64,000 nt of DNA, taken from the NCBI GenBank assembly GCA_028641055.1, contig CM054060.1, forward strand, positions 243,378,833 through 243,442,832. Reading direction: 5' to 3'. The stretch comes from Alopecurus myosuroides (taxonomy: Eukaryota; Streptophyta; Magnoliopsida; Poales; Poaceae). The notes below the pieces were generated by a model. It searched no databases. It had not been told where the DNA came from and saw nothing but the letters and a program-made list of their open reading frames with translations. Below, one piece after another: positions 46,692 through 58,620 of this stretch (within the stretch, counting starts at the first letter, position 1; each line of letters opens with the position of its first letter). The position numbers were made by a program, and so were the translations under genes.

Positions 46692-48136
46692 TGTTTAATA
46701 TGTATTGAAAGATTAATGAGTTGTTCTTGTCATAGTAAAGAATCAATATATGATATTCTCTTCCGAATGTTTTATTTGGTTGACTTGGCGCATGCTCACA
46801 CCATGTGTATGACTACAAACCAGTCACGAATAGCCTGTATGACCACTTAGTTTTTGAACTTGTGATACTGCTTATGTTTTAATTAATGATGCTTATGTCT
46901 CTATGCATGATTATGGCTCTTATGCTCTCTTGATTTGTCGCTCCCAATCTTTTGCTGGCCTCCACCTGTACTGAGTATGAGCTCTACTCGTGCATCCAAA
47001 CTCCCTTAAACCAAAGTTTTTTTCATTGTGTCCGCCATACCTACCTACATTTGGTATTTAACTGCCACTCCAAGTAAATTGCTCATGTGTTACCTTTAAA
47101 ACCTTCAAAATTACTCCTACTTTATGTTCCTGTTTATGCTCATGTGGACATAAATAGAGAATCTTTATCTCACTTGTTGATTGGATTTCACACCCTGGAC
47201 TAGTGGCTTCATCCTCTTATCCAAATGATAGAAGAGCTGGCAGCGGGGTGCCCAGCCCAAATTAATGCAAACAAATTCTCTTCACTATTTTTTCCCCTGA
47301 TTTATCAGTCAAAGCATAATTGTGTAAACAAAAGAGAAAGAGGGATGGCCTTCTACACCAGTTGCGTCCTTCACCATGGGAGCCGCTCTTGTGAATCCAG
47401 TTGGCTTGTGACGTACTGTATTTTCTGTTTACCATTCGTTGACATTAGCATACATCTCCCAAAATATAGACACTCCTCCACGATATGTGATTGTTGGCAG
47501 GCATCCGAGGATTCGGTTAGCCATGGTTTGTGAAAGATGGATGGGAGGAGTTTCAAACTTTTAATACATCTGATTAATAAAATAAAAGCTCTAGCACATG
47601 AGTCATCCCTGCTTCCCTCCACGAAGGGCCTTTCTTTTACTTTTATGTTGAGTCTCCATCTTCTAACTTTATGCACGGTTGAGAGAGCATTTTTGCCATT
47701 CTGAGTTCTATGTGCATTCGTCCCATAAGCATCAATAATTACTTCATGATGTGATATTATTTGTTCTTAAATTATGTGTTCTAGTATTCCTCATGAACTT
47801 TGAAGGTGTCCTGACATTTATGTTTAGCCCCACTCTTAAGGACTAGCGAAATATCACTTTGCCATGTTTTCTCTATACCTGAAACAAACGTCTACCTTTC
47901 TTTGCATTATTATTCATGATCCTTTATATGAGTTAATCTTCGTGATGCAAAGTAATTGCTATGATTTATTATTAAAGTTTTATTTATCATGTGTGTGTTT
48001 AAAGTTTTATGATCTCAACGTGCATATGCTATTACATTAGATTGATCAAGTTTATGTTAGTAGTATGTCACCTCAGAAATTATTGTTTTATCGTTTACCT
48101 ACTCGAGGACGAGTAGGAACTAAGCTTGGGGATGCT
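46692..48136 (+). other. Gypsy-2 non-coding internal region (right part)
   Basis: Resumes gypsy-2 after LARD-2 (target copy TGTTT at 46692-46696). Several frames of about 100 codons (47225-47533, 47371-47676) lack recognisable domains. It ends with the purine tract CTAAGCTTGGGGATGC before the 3' LTR. Confidence 0.8.
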
Positions 48137-49718
48137 TGATACGTCTCCAACGTATCTATAATTTCTGATGCACCATGATCATATTATGTCAATTGCTACT
48201 TGTTTTCTCCCATATTTATAGCATTTTTATACGTTTTCCGGGACTAACCTATTAACAGGATGCCAAGTGCCAGTTACCTGTTTTCTGCTGTTTTTGGTTT
48301 CAGAAAAGTTGTTCTGGAAACATTCTCGGAATTGGACCCCACAAAGCCCGAAGTTCCTATTTCCCCCGGAAGCATCCAGAACACCGAAGAGGAGTCGAAG
48401 ACGGGCAACAGGGGGGCCACACCATAGGGTGGCGCGGGTCCCCCTGGCCGCGCCACCTATGGGTGTGGGGCCCCTGGAGCTCCACCACCTTTGACCTTTC
48501 GCCTATTTAATCCCCCCGGATGGAAAACCCTAAGCACCCGATAAAAAATCCCCGAGAAGTTCCGCAGCCGCCGTCACCGTCCTAGATCAGGGGGGTTCTG
48601 AAGCTGTTTTCGGCACCCTACCGGAGAGGAGATCATCACCGGAGGCCTCTCCATCACCATGCCTGCCTCCGGAGTGATACGTGAGTAGTTCATCCTTGGA
48701 CTATGGGTTCGTAGCTGTAGCTAGATGGTTGTCTTCTCCTCATATGCCTCCATGTTTAGATCTCGTGAGCTGCCTATCATGATCGAGATTGAGCTTATGT
48801 AATTCTAATGATGTGTTTGCTAGGATCCGATGAATATTGACCTTATGCCAAGTTGATTATAGTATTTATTTGCATATGCTATTTGTGATCTTGCATGCTT
48901 TCCGTTGTTAGTGGTTGCTCTGGCCAAGTAGTTGCTAGTGACTCTAAGAGGGACTATTTATGCTCGATAATGGGTTCATGCCTCCTCACCACCTTGCTCG
49001 AGTGACAGAAACATGAAGGGGGGATGTGCTGTTGCCATTAGGGAGAAAACTGCGGTGAGAGTGCCCACGTGCATAATCATTGCTTACATTACACACTTTG
49101 TTTAATGCAGTTATCTGTTGCTTGCAACTTAATACCTAAGTGGGTTCGGATGATAACCTGAGGGTGGATTATTAGTCATAGATGCAGATGGATGTCGGTC
49201 TATGTATATTGTTGTAATGCCCGCACTAAATATCATAGTAATCTTCATGTCATATTGTGCACTATGGTGCAACCTCTATTTGTCAATTGCCCAGCTGTAA
49301 TTTGTTCAGCCAGCATGCTATCTTTTATGGAGAGACACCACTAGTGAACCTATGAATCCCGATCCATTTTTCCACATTGTTAAACAAACCACAACTATTT
49401 CCTGCTATCTTTACTTACTGCAAGCATACATCATTTTCCACACTCTACGTCTAATCTTTGTTTTCAGCAAGACCGGTGAGATTGACAACCTCACTGTACC
49501 GTTGGGACAAAGTATTTTGGTTGTGTTGTGTGCAGGTTCCACGTTGTTGCTGACACCGGTGAAGCGCCAGCACCACCGTCAGTGGCATCAACCTTCCTGA
49601 GATACTCTTCCTCCTACTGGATTGATAACCTTAGTTCTTAACTGAGGGAAATTTCTTGCCACTTGCTCATCACACCCTCCTCTTGGGGTTTCCAACGGTT
49701 GCCAACATAAGTAGCACT
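48137..49718 (+). repeat. Gypsy-2 3' LTR
   Basis: 1582 bp, starts TGATACGTCTCC. The right end is set by the CTCCT target copy at 49719-49723 and by resumption of the copia-2 frame. The last bases are GCACT, not CA, so the end is mutated or off by two bases. Confidence 0.8.
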
Positions 49719-50324
49719 CTCCTCGTCCAATGGAAGGGATGTTGCTAGGATGTTGTCGATGCGCCGACACCGGTGAGGCCCCCCGGAGTTCGTGTCGAGG
49801 TTCTCATCGTGAGAGGGCGGTGTAGCTAGCTCCACCGCGGGCAGGGACGGAGTCCTTGGCGCGTCAGAAGGTGTGTTGGTGGAGAGTGGAGATGGGGCGC
49901 GTCGGCATGCGCGTCACTGCTGGGCGAGGCCGAGCGTGTCGGTGTGTCAATTGTGCCTGTATATTTCTCTGACGCCACGACACATCTTCCCCTTTCTTCC
50001 TCTTCCCTGGTGTACACGACAGTGAATGAGCTGGGTTGGGAGTGATCATTACCAGTTATGGGCTCCTCCCACTTCCATCTGCGCTGCTCCTCGAAGGCCA
50101 CATCGCGTATGACGAGCACGCGCTTGCTTGTTGGATCAAAGACTCGATAAGCTTTTGAACCTTCTTCGTAACCAACAAAGACGCCTAGAACTGATCTATC
50201 TGCTAGCTTGTGTAGTCCAGGTCCGAGCTTTTTCACACGATCCACACATCCAAAAGTGCGCAGGTGATGTACGCTCGGCTTCTTCCCTCTCCGTGCTTCA
50301 TATGGTGTCACACCATTCAGGCTC
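49719..50324 (-). pseudogene. Copia-2 integrase C-terminus and linker
   Basis: Same - strand frame as the upstream integrase after one stop at about 50325-50327. It contains Thr-Pro-Tyr-Glu-Ala and a Phe-Gly-Cys motif, then Gly-Val-Phe-Val-Gly-Tyr, the usual copia integrase C-terminal motifs. An acidic/basic low-complexity linker to RT follows. The frame ends at about 49826 and continues in another frame to the gypsy-2 insertion at 49718. Confidence 0.85.
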
Positions 50325-51343
50325 CTTTATGGTGCACGGTTTAGAAGATAAACATCAGTCTTCACTGCCTCCCCCCAAAATGGACCGGGCACGTCCATCG
50401 TCTTGAGCAGACAGCGTGCCATCTCCACGACCATTTGATTACGACGTTCCACAACCCCATTCTGTTGTGGAGTATAAGGGGCAGTAGTGTAGTGTCTGAT
50501 GCCGTTATCTTCACAGAATTCAGAGAATTTTGCAGAGTTGAACTCATCGCCGCGATCGGATATGAATGCGCGCAGCTTACAATCTTGCTCATTCTCTGCC
50601 AATGCCTTCACCATCTTGAAGAATCTCAGTGCCTCGTCCTTGGTTTTGATCAACTCGAGCCACATGTACCACGAGTGATCGTCAACAACCAACAAGAAGT
50701 ATCTCTTGCCACCGCTGCTCTCTGGCGTAATCGGTCCACACAAGTCCGTGTGCACTAGCTCCAGAGCATGCTGAGCACGATACGCTGTCGCGTGCGAGAA
50801 TGCCATGCTGTGCTGTTTTCCGATCGCACATCCATCGCAGAACTCCTCTGCGTGCTTGATGGCCGGCAGTCCCCTCACCAGCTCCTTGCTCGCTAGTGTG
50901 GTGAGTGCGCGAAAATGCAGGTGACCGTAGTGTGCGTGCCATAGCCACACGACAGCGTCCTTCTGTGCGAGGAGGCTCACTGGCGCGACGAGCTCAAGAC
51001 GCACCGTATACAGACGGTTGGAGGTCCTGTTCACTCGCGCGAGCACCTTGCCTGGTTTGTCGAGGATGCACATGATGCCGTCCTCAATGGTGATCTTACA
51101 CCCCTTCTCGTCGAGCTGGCCGAGGGAGGCAATGCTGCTCCACAAGCTTGGGATGTAATACACATCTTTGAGTGCGAGGTGATCGCCGGTGACGCACTCG
51201 AACACCACTGTCCCCTTTCCCATGATCCCCACAATGGATCCGTCTCCGAAGCGATCAGTGCCATGCACTGTGTCGTCGAGCGTGGAGAACGCGTCACGGC
51301 AACCGGTCATATGGCTGCTTGCTCCGGTGTCAAGGTACCACAC
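50325..51343 (-). pseudogene. Copia-2 protease and integrase core
   Basis: 338 codons. Protease Trp-Tyr-Leu-Asp-Thr-Gly-Ala-Ser is at the start (51340-51317) with its catalytic Asp. The pre-integrase zinc region follows with His-Ala-His-Tyr-Gly-His and Cys-Asp-Gly-Cys. The integrase core shows Asp in Val-His-Thr-Asp-Leu-Cys-Gly-Pro, Asp in Ser-Asp-Arg-Gly-Asp-Glu-Phe, and Glu in Asn-Gly-Val-Val-Glu-Arg-Arg: the complete Asp-Asp-Glu triad. It processes the polyprotein and integrates cDNA. It is in a different frame from Gag and ends at a stop, so it is inactive as a whole. Confidence 0.9.
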
Positions 51344-51501
51344 TCCCGCCGAGCTGGCACGGGGAACACCTTCTCTTCGTGAGATTGACGATCTGCGCAG
51401 TGGCGTCGTCGGCGTCGCTGATCATGACCAGAGCGCACTCCTGTGCCATGAGGAGTCCACAAGCTTCTTCGGCCTCCTCGACCCGCGCCAGATTCGCGGT
51501 C

Positions 51502-52503
51502 TCACCGCGCTTCTCGCGGTCCGTTGTGCCTTCCGGCACTCCTTCTGCCAGTGATCTGGCTTGCCGCAGTAGCGGCAGTTCCCCAGCTTGCGATCGCTGG
51601 TGCCACTGCCTTACCCGGTGCGCTCCTTGTCACCGGATGGCGACTTCTCCTTGCCCTTTCACTCTTGTCACCGCCATTGTATGACGATGAGCCATGCGGG
51701 CGCTGCCGCTGTCGGGCAGCCCATTCTTCCTCCGTGAGAAGCAGATTCCCAGTGTTCTCCGGCTCTGCTTCCCCGCCACGTCCATCTGAGGCGGACAAAC
51801 GGCCGCTGAGCTCCTCGATTGACATGTCGCTCAGATCGAGGAGGGTCTCGATGGAGCATGCCATCTGGGAGTATCGTGGGGGAACTACTCGCAGAAACTT
51901 CTGCACCGCCGAGAGCTCCGTGATTGGGTCTCCCAGGGACTGCAGTTCGATGACGATGCTGGCGAGCCGCAAGGAGAAGTCTTCGATCGCCTCGTTCGAC
52001 TTGAACCCGAGGTTTTCAGAGTCACGGCGGAGCTTTTGGCGTCGTGACTCCCGCACGCGATCCACGTCGACACGCATCACCTTGATGGCGTCCCAGTCGG
52101 CTTTCGCGTTGTCCTTCGCAGCGAGGACATGTACCATCTCCGGCGGGACCGAGCGGAGAATCGCCCCGAGCGCCTGCCTCTCCAGCCGATCATCCTCGCC
52201 GTCGTCGATCCCTGGATCAATCGCGTCCCAGAGACGCGCGCCCTGGAGCTTCACCCGCATGAGGATGGCCCACTCCGTGTAGTTGGTGCGGGTAAGCATA
52301 GGAAGATGCATCGCGCTGCCGCCGCCACTCTCGCGCACCACCTCACGCACCACGATCTCGCGCCTGCCGCTGCTCTCGCCGCGCCGGGCGAGACTGGGAC
52401 CGCGGCTGCGCTCACGTATCGATGGAGGTGGCGTTGCGTCTTTCGCAGGCGGCTTTGAAGGGGATCGGGATGTCGACTTCGTGGACTTGCTGTCACCAGC
52501 CAT
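51502..52503 (-). pseudogene. Copia-2 Gag, frameshifted before the zinc knuckle
   Basis: Starts at ATG 52503, 16 bases after the primer site, which is a natural start. It has a Ser/Pro/Arg-rich N-terminus. The copia Gag core follows (Leu-Thr-Arg-Thr-Asn-Tyr-Thr-Glu-Trp near residues 70-78; Leu-X3-Val-Pro-Pro near 207). The zinc knuckle Cys-Arg-Tyr-Cys-Gly-Lys-Pro-Asp-His-Trp-Gln-Lys-Glu-Cys lies at about 51585-51540 but in another frame, so a shift occurs near 51600. The last 30 or so residues of this frame are therefore not real Gag. Confidence 0.88.
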
Positions 52504-52518
52504 GGCGATGATCTCACA

Positions 52519-52531
52519 GGCTCTGATGCCA
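52519..52531 (-). other. Copia-2 primer-binding site
   Basis: On the - strand TGGCATCAGAGCC, two bases inside the LTR end. One base from the methionine-tRNA type TGGTATCAGAGCC seen in both LARDs. Confidence 0.85.
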
Positions 52532-52533
52532 AA

Positions 52534-52829
52534 TGTTGTTGTGATCTCTCAAACTCACCGAACGAGTGTGTTGTCTGACGATGAATTTCAGAGAGAGTAG
52601 ACACAGGTTATTTTGGCGCAGCATCCCAAGTGCGGCTTTTCTGTTTTTCCCTTTTATTCATGGCATGAACCGATCGTGGCTCTCCTTCTCTATCGGATCG
52701 TGCCATCCCACGATCGAAGGAGCTACCAGAGGATCCTACTACTGCGGCTAGGCACGCACAGACCGCGTCCAAGGCTGACTGATTTTTAACTGAAAACTAA
52801 CTAAACGTTTATCCTATCTGAAATGCTAC
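52534..52829 (-). repeat. Copia-2 5' LTR, inner part (split by LINE)
   Basis: Matches 26393-26688 of the intact LTR. The remaining outer 79 bp lie at 61430-61508. Confidence 0.92.
52817..52829 (+). other. LINE target-site duplication, left
   Basis: TCTGAAATGCTAC, repeated at 61417-61429 with one C/T difference. Confidence 0.85.
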
Positions 52830-52963
52830 ACAAGCTGATTTTACGGAGAAACTAAACGTCGGCTAATATATCTTGATAATAATTTTACGGAGAAAGATGT
52901 TGATAACTCAAGTAGCCTGGTGGTTACACAAGCTGATTCTATGTGTGAGGATTATGTGCATGA

Positions 52964-53104
52964 GGCCGAGGGGGTTTAGGAGATTTTGGGGATCTCTGTA
53001 ACCAAGGAGTGAAAGTCACTCGGCGTTGTGCAACAAGGAAGGCTGGTAATTCTAATCCTAAAAGAAGAAGCGCTAGACTGAAAAATTTAAGCATTTCGAA
53101 ATGA
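52964..53104 (+). pseudogene. LINE ORF1 C-terminal remnant
   Basis: After a stop at 52961, 46 codons end in a basic tail (Arg-Arg-Cys-Ala-Thr-Arg-Lys, then Pro-Lys-Arg-Arg-Ser-Ala-Arg-Leu) with the stop TGA at 53102-53104. Basic C-termini are usual for LINE RNA-binding ORF1 proteins. The stop overlaps the ORF2 start as ATGA. Upstream ORF1 sequence is missing or out of frame. Confidence 0.6.
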
Positions 53105-56100
53105 GAGGTGTTTTTTGGAATAGCAACGGGTTTGGGGATACCGCAAAGCATCTCGCGGTTAATGAGGCGGTGAGAGAGTTTCGCCTAGACTTTGTAGCAA
53201 TCATGGAGACTGGGAGATCGAGGTTTGATAAACGTTTGTTAACGCACTTGGCTGGGGGGTATGACTATACTTGGTATTGTCTTCCACCTCATGGACGATC
53301 AGGTGGTATCTTGGTCGGTTTTAATTCTGCCATGTTGGCTGTACGGACAGTAGTTGCGGGGGATTTTTCGGTTAAATTTCAACTACGGACAAAGGATGAT
53401 GGTTTTCTTTGGACATTAGTGGTCGTCTATGGGGCTGCCCAAGATGACAAGAAGCCGGAATTTTTATCGGAATTGGTGCGGATTTGCGAGGGGGAATCAC
53501 AACCCATGCTGGTGGGGGGTGATTTCAATATTATTCGTCGAGAAAATGAGAAAAGTAATGCTAATTTCAGTCCTCGTTGGCCTTTTATATTTAATGCTAT
53601 AATAGAGAGTCTCGACTTGAAGGAGCTGGAGATGTCCGGTAGACAGTATACTTGGGCTAGTAGACGTCCAAATGCAACCTATGAGAAGTTGGATCGGGTG
53701 TTAGCTAGCGTGGAGTGGGAACAAAAATTCCCGCTTGTCTCCGTACAAGGGTTAACCCGAACAGGATCAGACCATGTTCCTTTATTGTTGGATTCGGGAA
53801 CATCTGCTCATGTCGGAAATAAATCAGTTTTCTTATTTGAGTTATGTTGGCTGCGCCAGGATGGATTTTATGAGATGGTTAAAGCTGAATGGCTCTCTAT
53901 TTCGAGTGGTGGCACTCCGATAGAGAAGTGGTAGAATAAAATTAGACATCTACGTAGTTTCTTACGCGGATGGGCCCAAAATTTGTGTGGGGAGCATAAA
54001 AAGTCAAGGCAGAAGCTGCTTTTACTTATTCATGAGTTAGATTTAAAGGCTGAAAGCTATCCACTTTAGGAGGAGGAAAGAATAGCTAAAAAGGAGGCAG
54101 AGTCCTATTTAGCCAAGCTTAGACGGGATGAAGAGTCCAAGTGGGCTCAGCGGGCTAAGGTTAGACATATTCAAGAAGGAGGGGATAATACTAGGTATTT
54201 TCACCTCATGGCTAATGGGAAATATCGCAAGAAGAGAATTTTCCAACTGGAGCAAGACGAGGGGACGATTTTAGGGCAAGAAAACCTTAAGGTGTTTATT
54301 TCTGAGTACTATAGGAAGTTATTTGGGGCAACGGCCTCTAATACCTTCTCTTTAGACGAGTCGAAGATACATATCTTAACCATGCCTTTTAACGAAGAGG
54401 AGGTTTTTGATGCTATTGACCAAATGGAGCTGAACAAAGCGCCAGGTCCGGATGGTTTCCCAGCTGAATTTTATAAGAAATTTTGGGATGTTATTAAAGT
54501 AGATTTAATGGCATTGTTTTCCCAGCTTCATGCGGGTGAGTTACAGTTGTTCAAGTTGAACTTCGGTGTAATTACCCTGCTACCTAAAAAATAAGATGCG
54601 TGTAGGATCGAGCAGTACAGGCCCATTTGTTTACTTAATGTTAGTTTCAATTTTTTTACTAAAGTGGTCACTAATAGAGTGACTGCGGTTGCGCAGCGTG
54701 TTATTAGGCCTACTCAATCAGCTTTCCTTCCGGGGAGGAATATTCTCGAAGGAGTAGTTGTATTACACGAAACTATCCACGAGTTAAAACAGAAAAAGTT
54801 AGATGGAGTGTTGCTTAAAATAGACTTTGAAAAAGCATACGATAAAGTCAATTGGTCCTTCCTTCAACAAACTCTACGCATGAAAGGCTTCTCATCACAA
54901 TGGTGTGAGTGGGTTGCGCGGTTTGTTCAAGGTGGTAGTGTAGGGATCAAAGTTAATGATGATATTGGGCATTATTTTTAAACATTAAAGGGATTACGAC
55001 AGGATGATCCGCTTTCCCCTATTTTGTTTAATTTGGTCGCTGATATGCTTGCGGTTCTAATTGCTAGAGCAAAAGCAAAGGGCCAGGTTGGGGGATTGAT
55101 ACCGCACTTAGTGGAGGGTGGGGTATCTATTTTACAGTATGCTGACGATACCATCTTGTTTCTGGAACATGATGTTAGTAAGGCAGTAAACATGAAACTG
55201 TTATTATCTATTTTTGAGCAACTCTTTAGCCTAAAGATAAACTTTCATAAGAGCGAGATCTTTTGCTTTGGGGATGCCGCGAACTCTCAACATGAATATA
55301 GACACATTTTTGGATGTGATGTTGGAGAGCTTCCGTTTAAATATCTGGGCATTCCAGTTCATTATCGTAAGCTGCTAAATAAAGAATGGAAACCGATTGA
55401 AGATCGGTTTGAGCATAAATTGAGCTCTTGGATAGGCAAGCTGCTTTCATATGGAGATCGTTTAGTGCTCATTAATTCTGTTTTAACAAGCTTACCAATG
55501 TTCTTCCTTTCTTTTTTTGAACTACCGGTGGGAGTTAGGAAAAGATTGGATTTTTACCGATCTCGGTTCTTTTGGCAAAGTGATAAGCATAAGAAGAAAT
55601 ATCGGTTGGCCAAGTGGAACATTGTGTGTCGCCCTAAAAATCAAGGGGGTCTAGGGATTGAAGTGTTTGATATTAAGAATAAGTGTTTAATTAGCAAATG
55701 GCTTTTTAAACTTTTGACAGAACAAGGTGTGTGGCATGAGCTACTACATAACAAATATATCAAACAAAATCCATTATCTCATATCAAGGTGAGACCAACT
55801 GATTCTCCTTTTTGGAAAGGATTGATGAAAGTGAAAACGGATTTTTTTAGATATGTATCTTGCACAGTTGGGGACGGCACTACAGTGAGGTTTTGGGAAG
55901 ACACTTGGTTAGGGGAGTTGTCGTTGGCACAACAATACCCGGTATTATATAATATTGTTGATTATAAAAATGTTCTTGTTTCTGACGTTCTTGAGGGTGA
56001 CCACCCCAATATTACCTTTAGGAGATCGCTGATAGGTGATAAATGGGTGGCTTGGTTACACCTAGTTGAGAGATTAATGGATGTGTCTCTTACAAATGAG

Positions 56101-56545
56101 CCGGATACATTTAGCTGGAAGTTAACACCATCGGGGGTTTACTCAGTTAAATCATATTATCAGGAACAGATGAATGGGAATACACGTTTTTTGCACAAGT
56201 ACTTGTGGCGCTTGAAAGTCCCGCTTAAGATTAATTTTTTCATGTGGTTTCTTTATCGAAAGGAAATTTTGACTAAAGATAATCTGGTTAGGAGGAGTTG
56301 GACAGGGTGTTCGAAATGCGTTTTTTGTGGAGATGAAGAGAATGCGGATCATTTGTTTGTTCATTGCGAGTTTGCAAAAAAAATTTGGAGACTAGTTCAT
56401 TTTACATTTAGTATCTCTCCACCTAGATCAATATCTAATTTGTTTGGTTCTTGGTTAAATGGGGTGGATAAGGAGACTAAAGCAAGTATACGCATTGGTG
56501 TATGTGCTTTTATTTGGGCAATTTGGAATTACCGTAATGATGTAA
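53101..56545 (+). pseudogene. LINE ORF2: endonuclease and reverse transcriptase (four stops)
   Basis: One frame from ATG 53101. The apurinic-type endonuclease spans residues 1-235, with Glu36 in Met-Glu-Thr-Gly, Gly-Asp-Phe-Asn (Asp141, Asn143) and Ser-Asp-His (Asp224, His225). RT: Pro-Gly-Pro-Asp-Gly-Phe near 54445, Asp-Phe-Glu-Lys-Ala-Tyr-Asp near 54825, and catalytic Tyr-Ala-Asp-Asp at 55138-55149. A late zinc-type motif with Cys-X2-Cys and His-X4-Cys lies near 56310-56370. These nick DNA and copy element RNA at the nick. Stops lie at 53932, 54067, 54592 and 54979; the frame is otherwise continuous. The last 52 codons lie beyond the Helitron (61055-61212). Confidence 0.93.
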
Positions 56546-56939
56546 TCTTTACTATTAAGGTTACAGTGGCGGTGAGGCGGTGTCACACTTCACTACAATT
56601 ACACAGAGAATGCCACCTCACACTAATTACAACACACTAATTACACCACTAATGTCACCGCACGGAAATTACTCAAATCCGGCTTCCACATTATTCTCGC
56701 CCTTCCTATCAACATGCATGCAAATCTAAACAACTTTTGAAGCGCTACCAACGCACGACAATTTTTTTTCACGTGAATGGCCACAACTTGGCTACCAACG
56801 TAACAGATTTTTTTATGCATGCCATCTTATCCCTTTTTTTATGCATGCAATCTTATCATCCCAAACAAACTCAGATCAATTCAAGTAGACTCCCACTAGG
56901 ATAAAACAAACACCCATTTTAGTCTCAACAACTATTCAA

Positions 56940-57110
56940 AAACGCTGCTGCAAACGGTCGCTGTGACAGGAGGCTTCCTCGCCTTGGTCGTCGTCGCTTT
57001 GACCATCGTCTTCAGCAGGAAAACAACACGCTTTCTCGGCATGGAAACCGTCGCTCTGGTCATCTGTAAGTCATTCCAGTTTCTTTGGATCAGGACAGCC
57101 ATCCAAAAAT
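56940..57110 (-). other. Possible captured exon in the Helitron (acidic)
   Basis: On the - strand a short frame encodes an acidic Asp/Glu/Gln/Ser-rich segment preceded by TTACAG, a possible 3' splice site. The parent gene is not recognised. Confidence 0.3.
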
Positions 57111-57891
57111 GATTCTACGATGGCCATACTATGGAGAACCTGAAAATTTGACAGAATGACATCAGATGCAACAACAACAAAACATGACTAACCATCATAC
57201 TTCCTTAGGAGACAATATAATCACTACAGAAAAATATATTGAGTAGGTCGCATATTCGTACTAGGCACCCTCACAGGTTACAACTTAGAGTAAATAAATC
57301 GGGTAGGTAAATGGGAAACTAAGTTGATTAAAGTTGTTAGTGCGCAGAAATGCAGGACAGCACTGGCCGTGCACACAAAGGGGGCTGATTTGGATGGTTC
57401 AGGAATTTGATTTGGAAAATGTGTAATCGTGTTCAATGTTTAGCAGATGTTGAGATTGGATTGGATTCAGTTGTTGCTCATAAAGACCTGTTTTTGTAGG
57501 GGCAGTGTTCAGTGGATTTGTATCGACAATTCGTTTGGTGAACTGATCAACTTGACTTCATGGTATACAACAGAGTGCTACTGTCGATAGCGCATGAGTA
57601 GTTAAGTATTTAATAAGGGAAACAGATGTTACAGCTGACATGCCCAAATATTGTTGTTCATCTCGACAAACTTCATGCGGTAAGCCTGCATCCGCAAGTA
57701 ATCGCATTATCAAATACACATTTGACAGAACTGTAATAATATACATAGCTGCTAATAATCCTATGTTTGTTCGTCACAATCTATCTATATATTTTGAAAT
57801 ACCTTTATTGGTGCGAGAAATCCATTTAAAGCGCCAAGAAGAAGCCTTGTAGTAATAGCCATCTAGCATATAATCCAATAATTTCCACTCG

Positions 57892-58305
57892 TTGAGCAAC
57901 ATGCAAGTTTTGTCTCTGTTTCATAGAAGGGAAAGACTTGAGTGCTTCTTTTGCAAAGCATACGTCTTTGAAAAATTAGACCGTAGGAATGCACTATGCT
58001 GCGATAAACTGGATCAGAAACTATTTGTGAAACCAAACACAAGAAAAATGTCCCTTTGTCTTTTAAGAGAAGAGGATCTCTGGTACTTTACTATTCCTCG
58101 ATTGTCAATGAAAAGCAACTTTGATCTTCCTTTTCGTCAAAAAGAAAGAAGGGTAGACGAGTCTCCTGACAGTGGCCTGCTTACAAGTCGTTTAAAAATT
58201 AATTTAGAGATGACCGCTAGGCTGCGGTTGATCTCCTTTATGCCACTGGAATTTGCAAGCATCTTCTTTTCACTCCCGGTTTGTATCACTAACTTGTGGA
58301 TCTAA
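57892..58305 (+). other. Open frame of 137 codons in the Helitron, no known domain
   Basis: Basic, Leu/Arg-rich predicted product without a motif I recognise. It may be chance or part of a captured fragment. Confidence 0.2.
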
Positions 58306-58620
58306 GTAATATCAAAATGACAGAAGTAAATGAAAAAATGGCTTAGTGGTAGCAACTTGGAGTACATGTAGACTAACCACTTTGTTTTCTTAGAGGCACA
58401 TAGGTAGCTATAGTTGATAGGCACTCTAGAGGACTCCTGTCTTTCTGTATGAATGGTTTTTATTCCAGAAAACTAAGATGCAACAAATAATGAGCATAAG
58501 CAAAAGGATACACATGAATGATACAAAAATATATTACGAGATTAAACGACTAACTAACTATTGAACTACCGAGATAAGATTTCTAATCCTAACAACCCTG
58601 CAACATTTTCCCATAACGAC

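Larger units (their letters stand above)
28330..49718 (+). mobile_element. Ty3/gypsy-2 (Athila-like protease, non-autonomous), carrying LARD-2
   Basis: Two LTR copies start TGATACGTCTCCAACG at 28330 and 48137, the second right after a purine tract. Target duplication CTCCT is at 28325-28329 and 49719-49723. The 5' LTR is cut at about 28857 and joins directly to a protease fragment, so most of the LTR, leader and gag are deleted. No RT, RNase H or integrase is present even outside LARD-2. LARD-2 occupies 30672-46691. This LTR type is common in Triticeae; I do not assign a family name. Confidence 0.88.

Noticed and set aside
51524..52282. 252-codon + strand frame
   Set aside because: Antisense of the copia-2 Gag coding region, which has clear domain support on the other strand.
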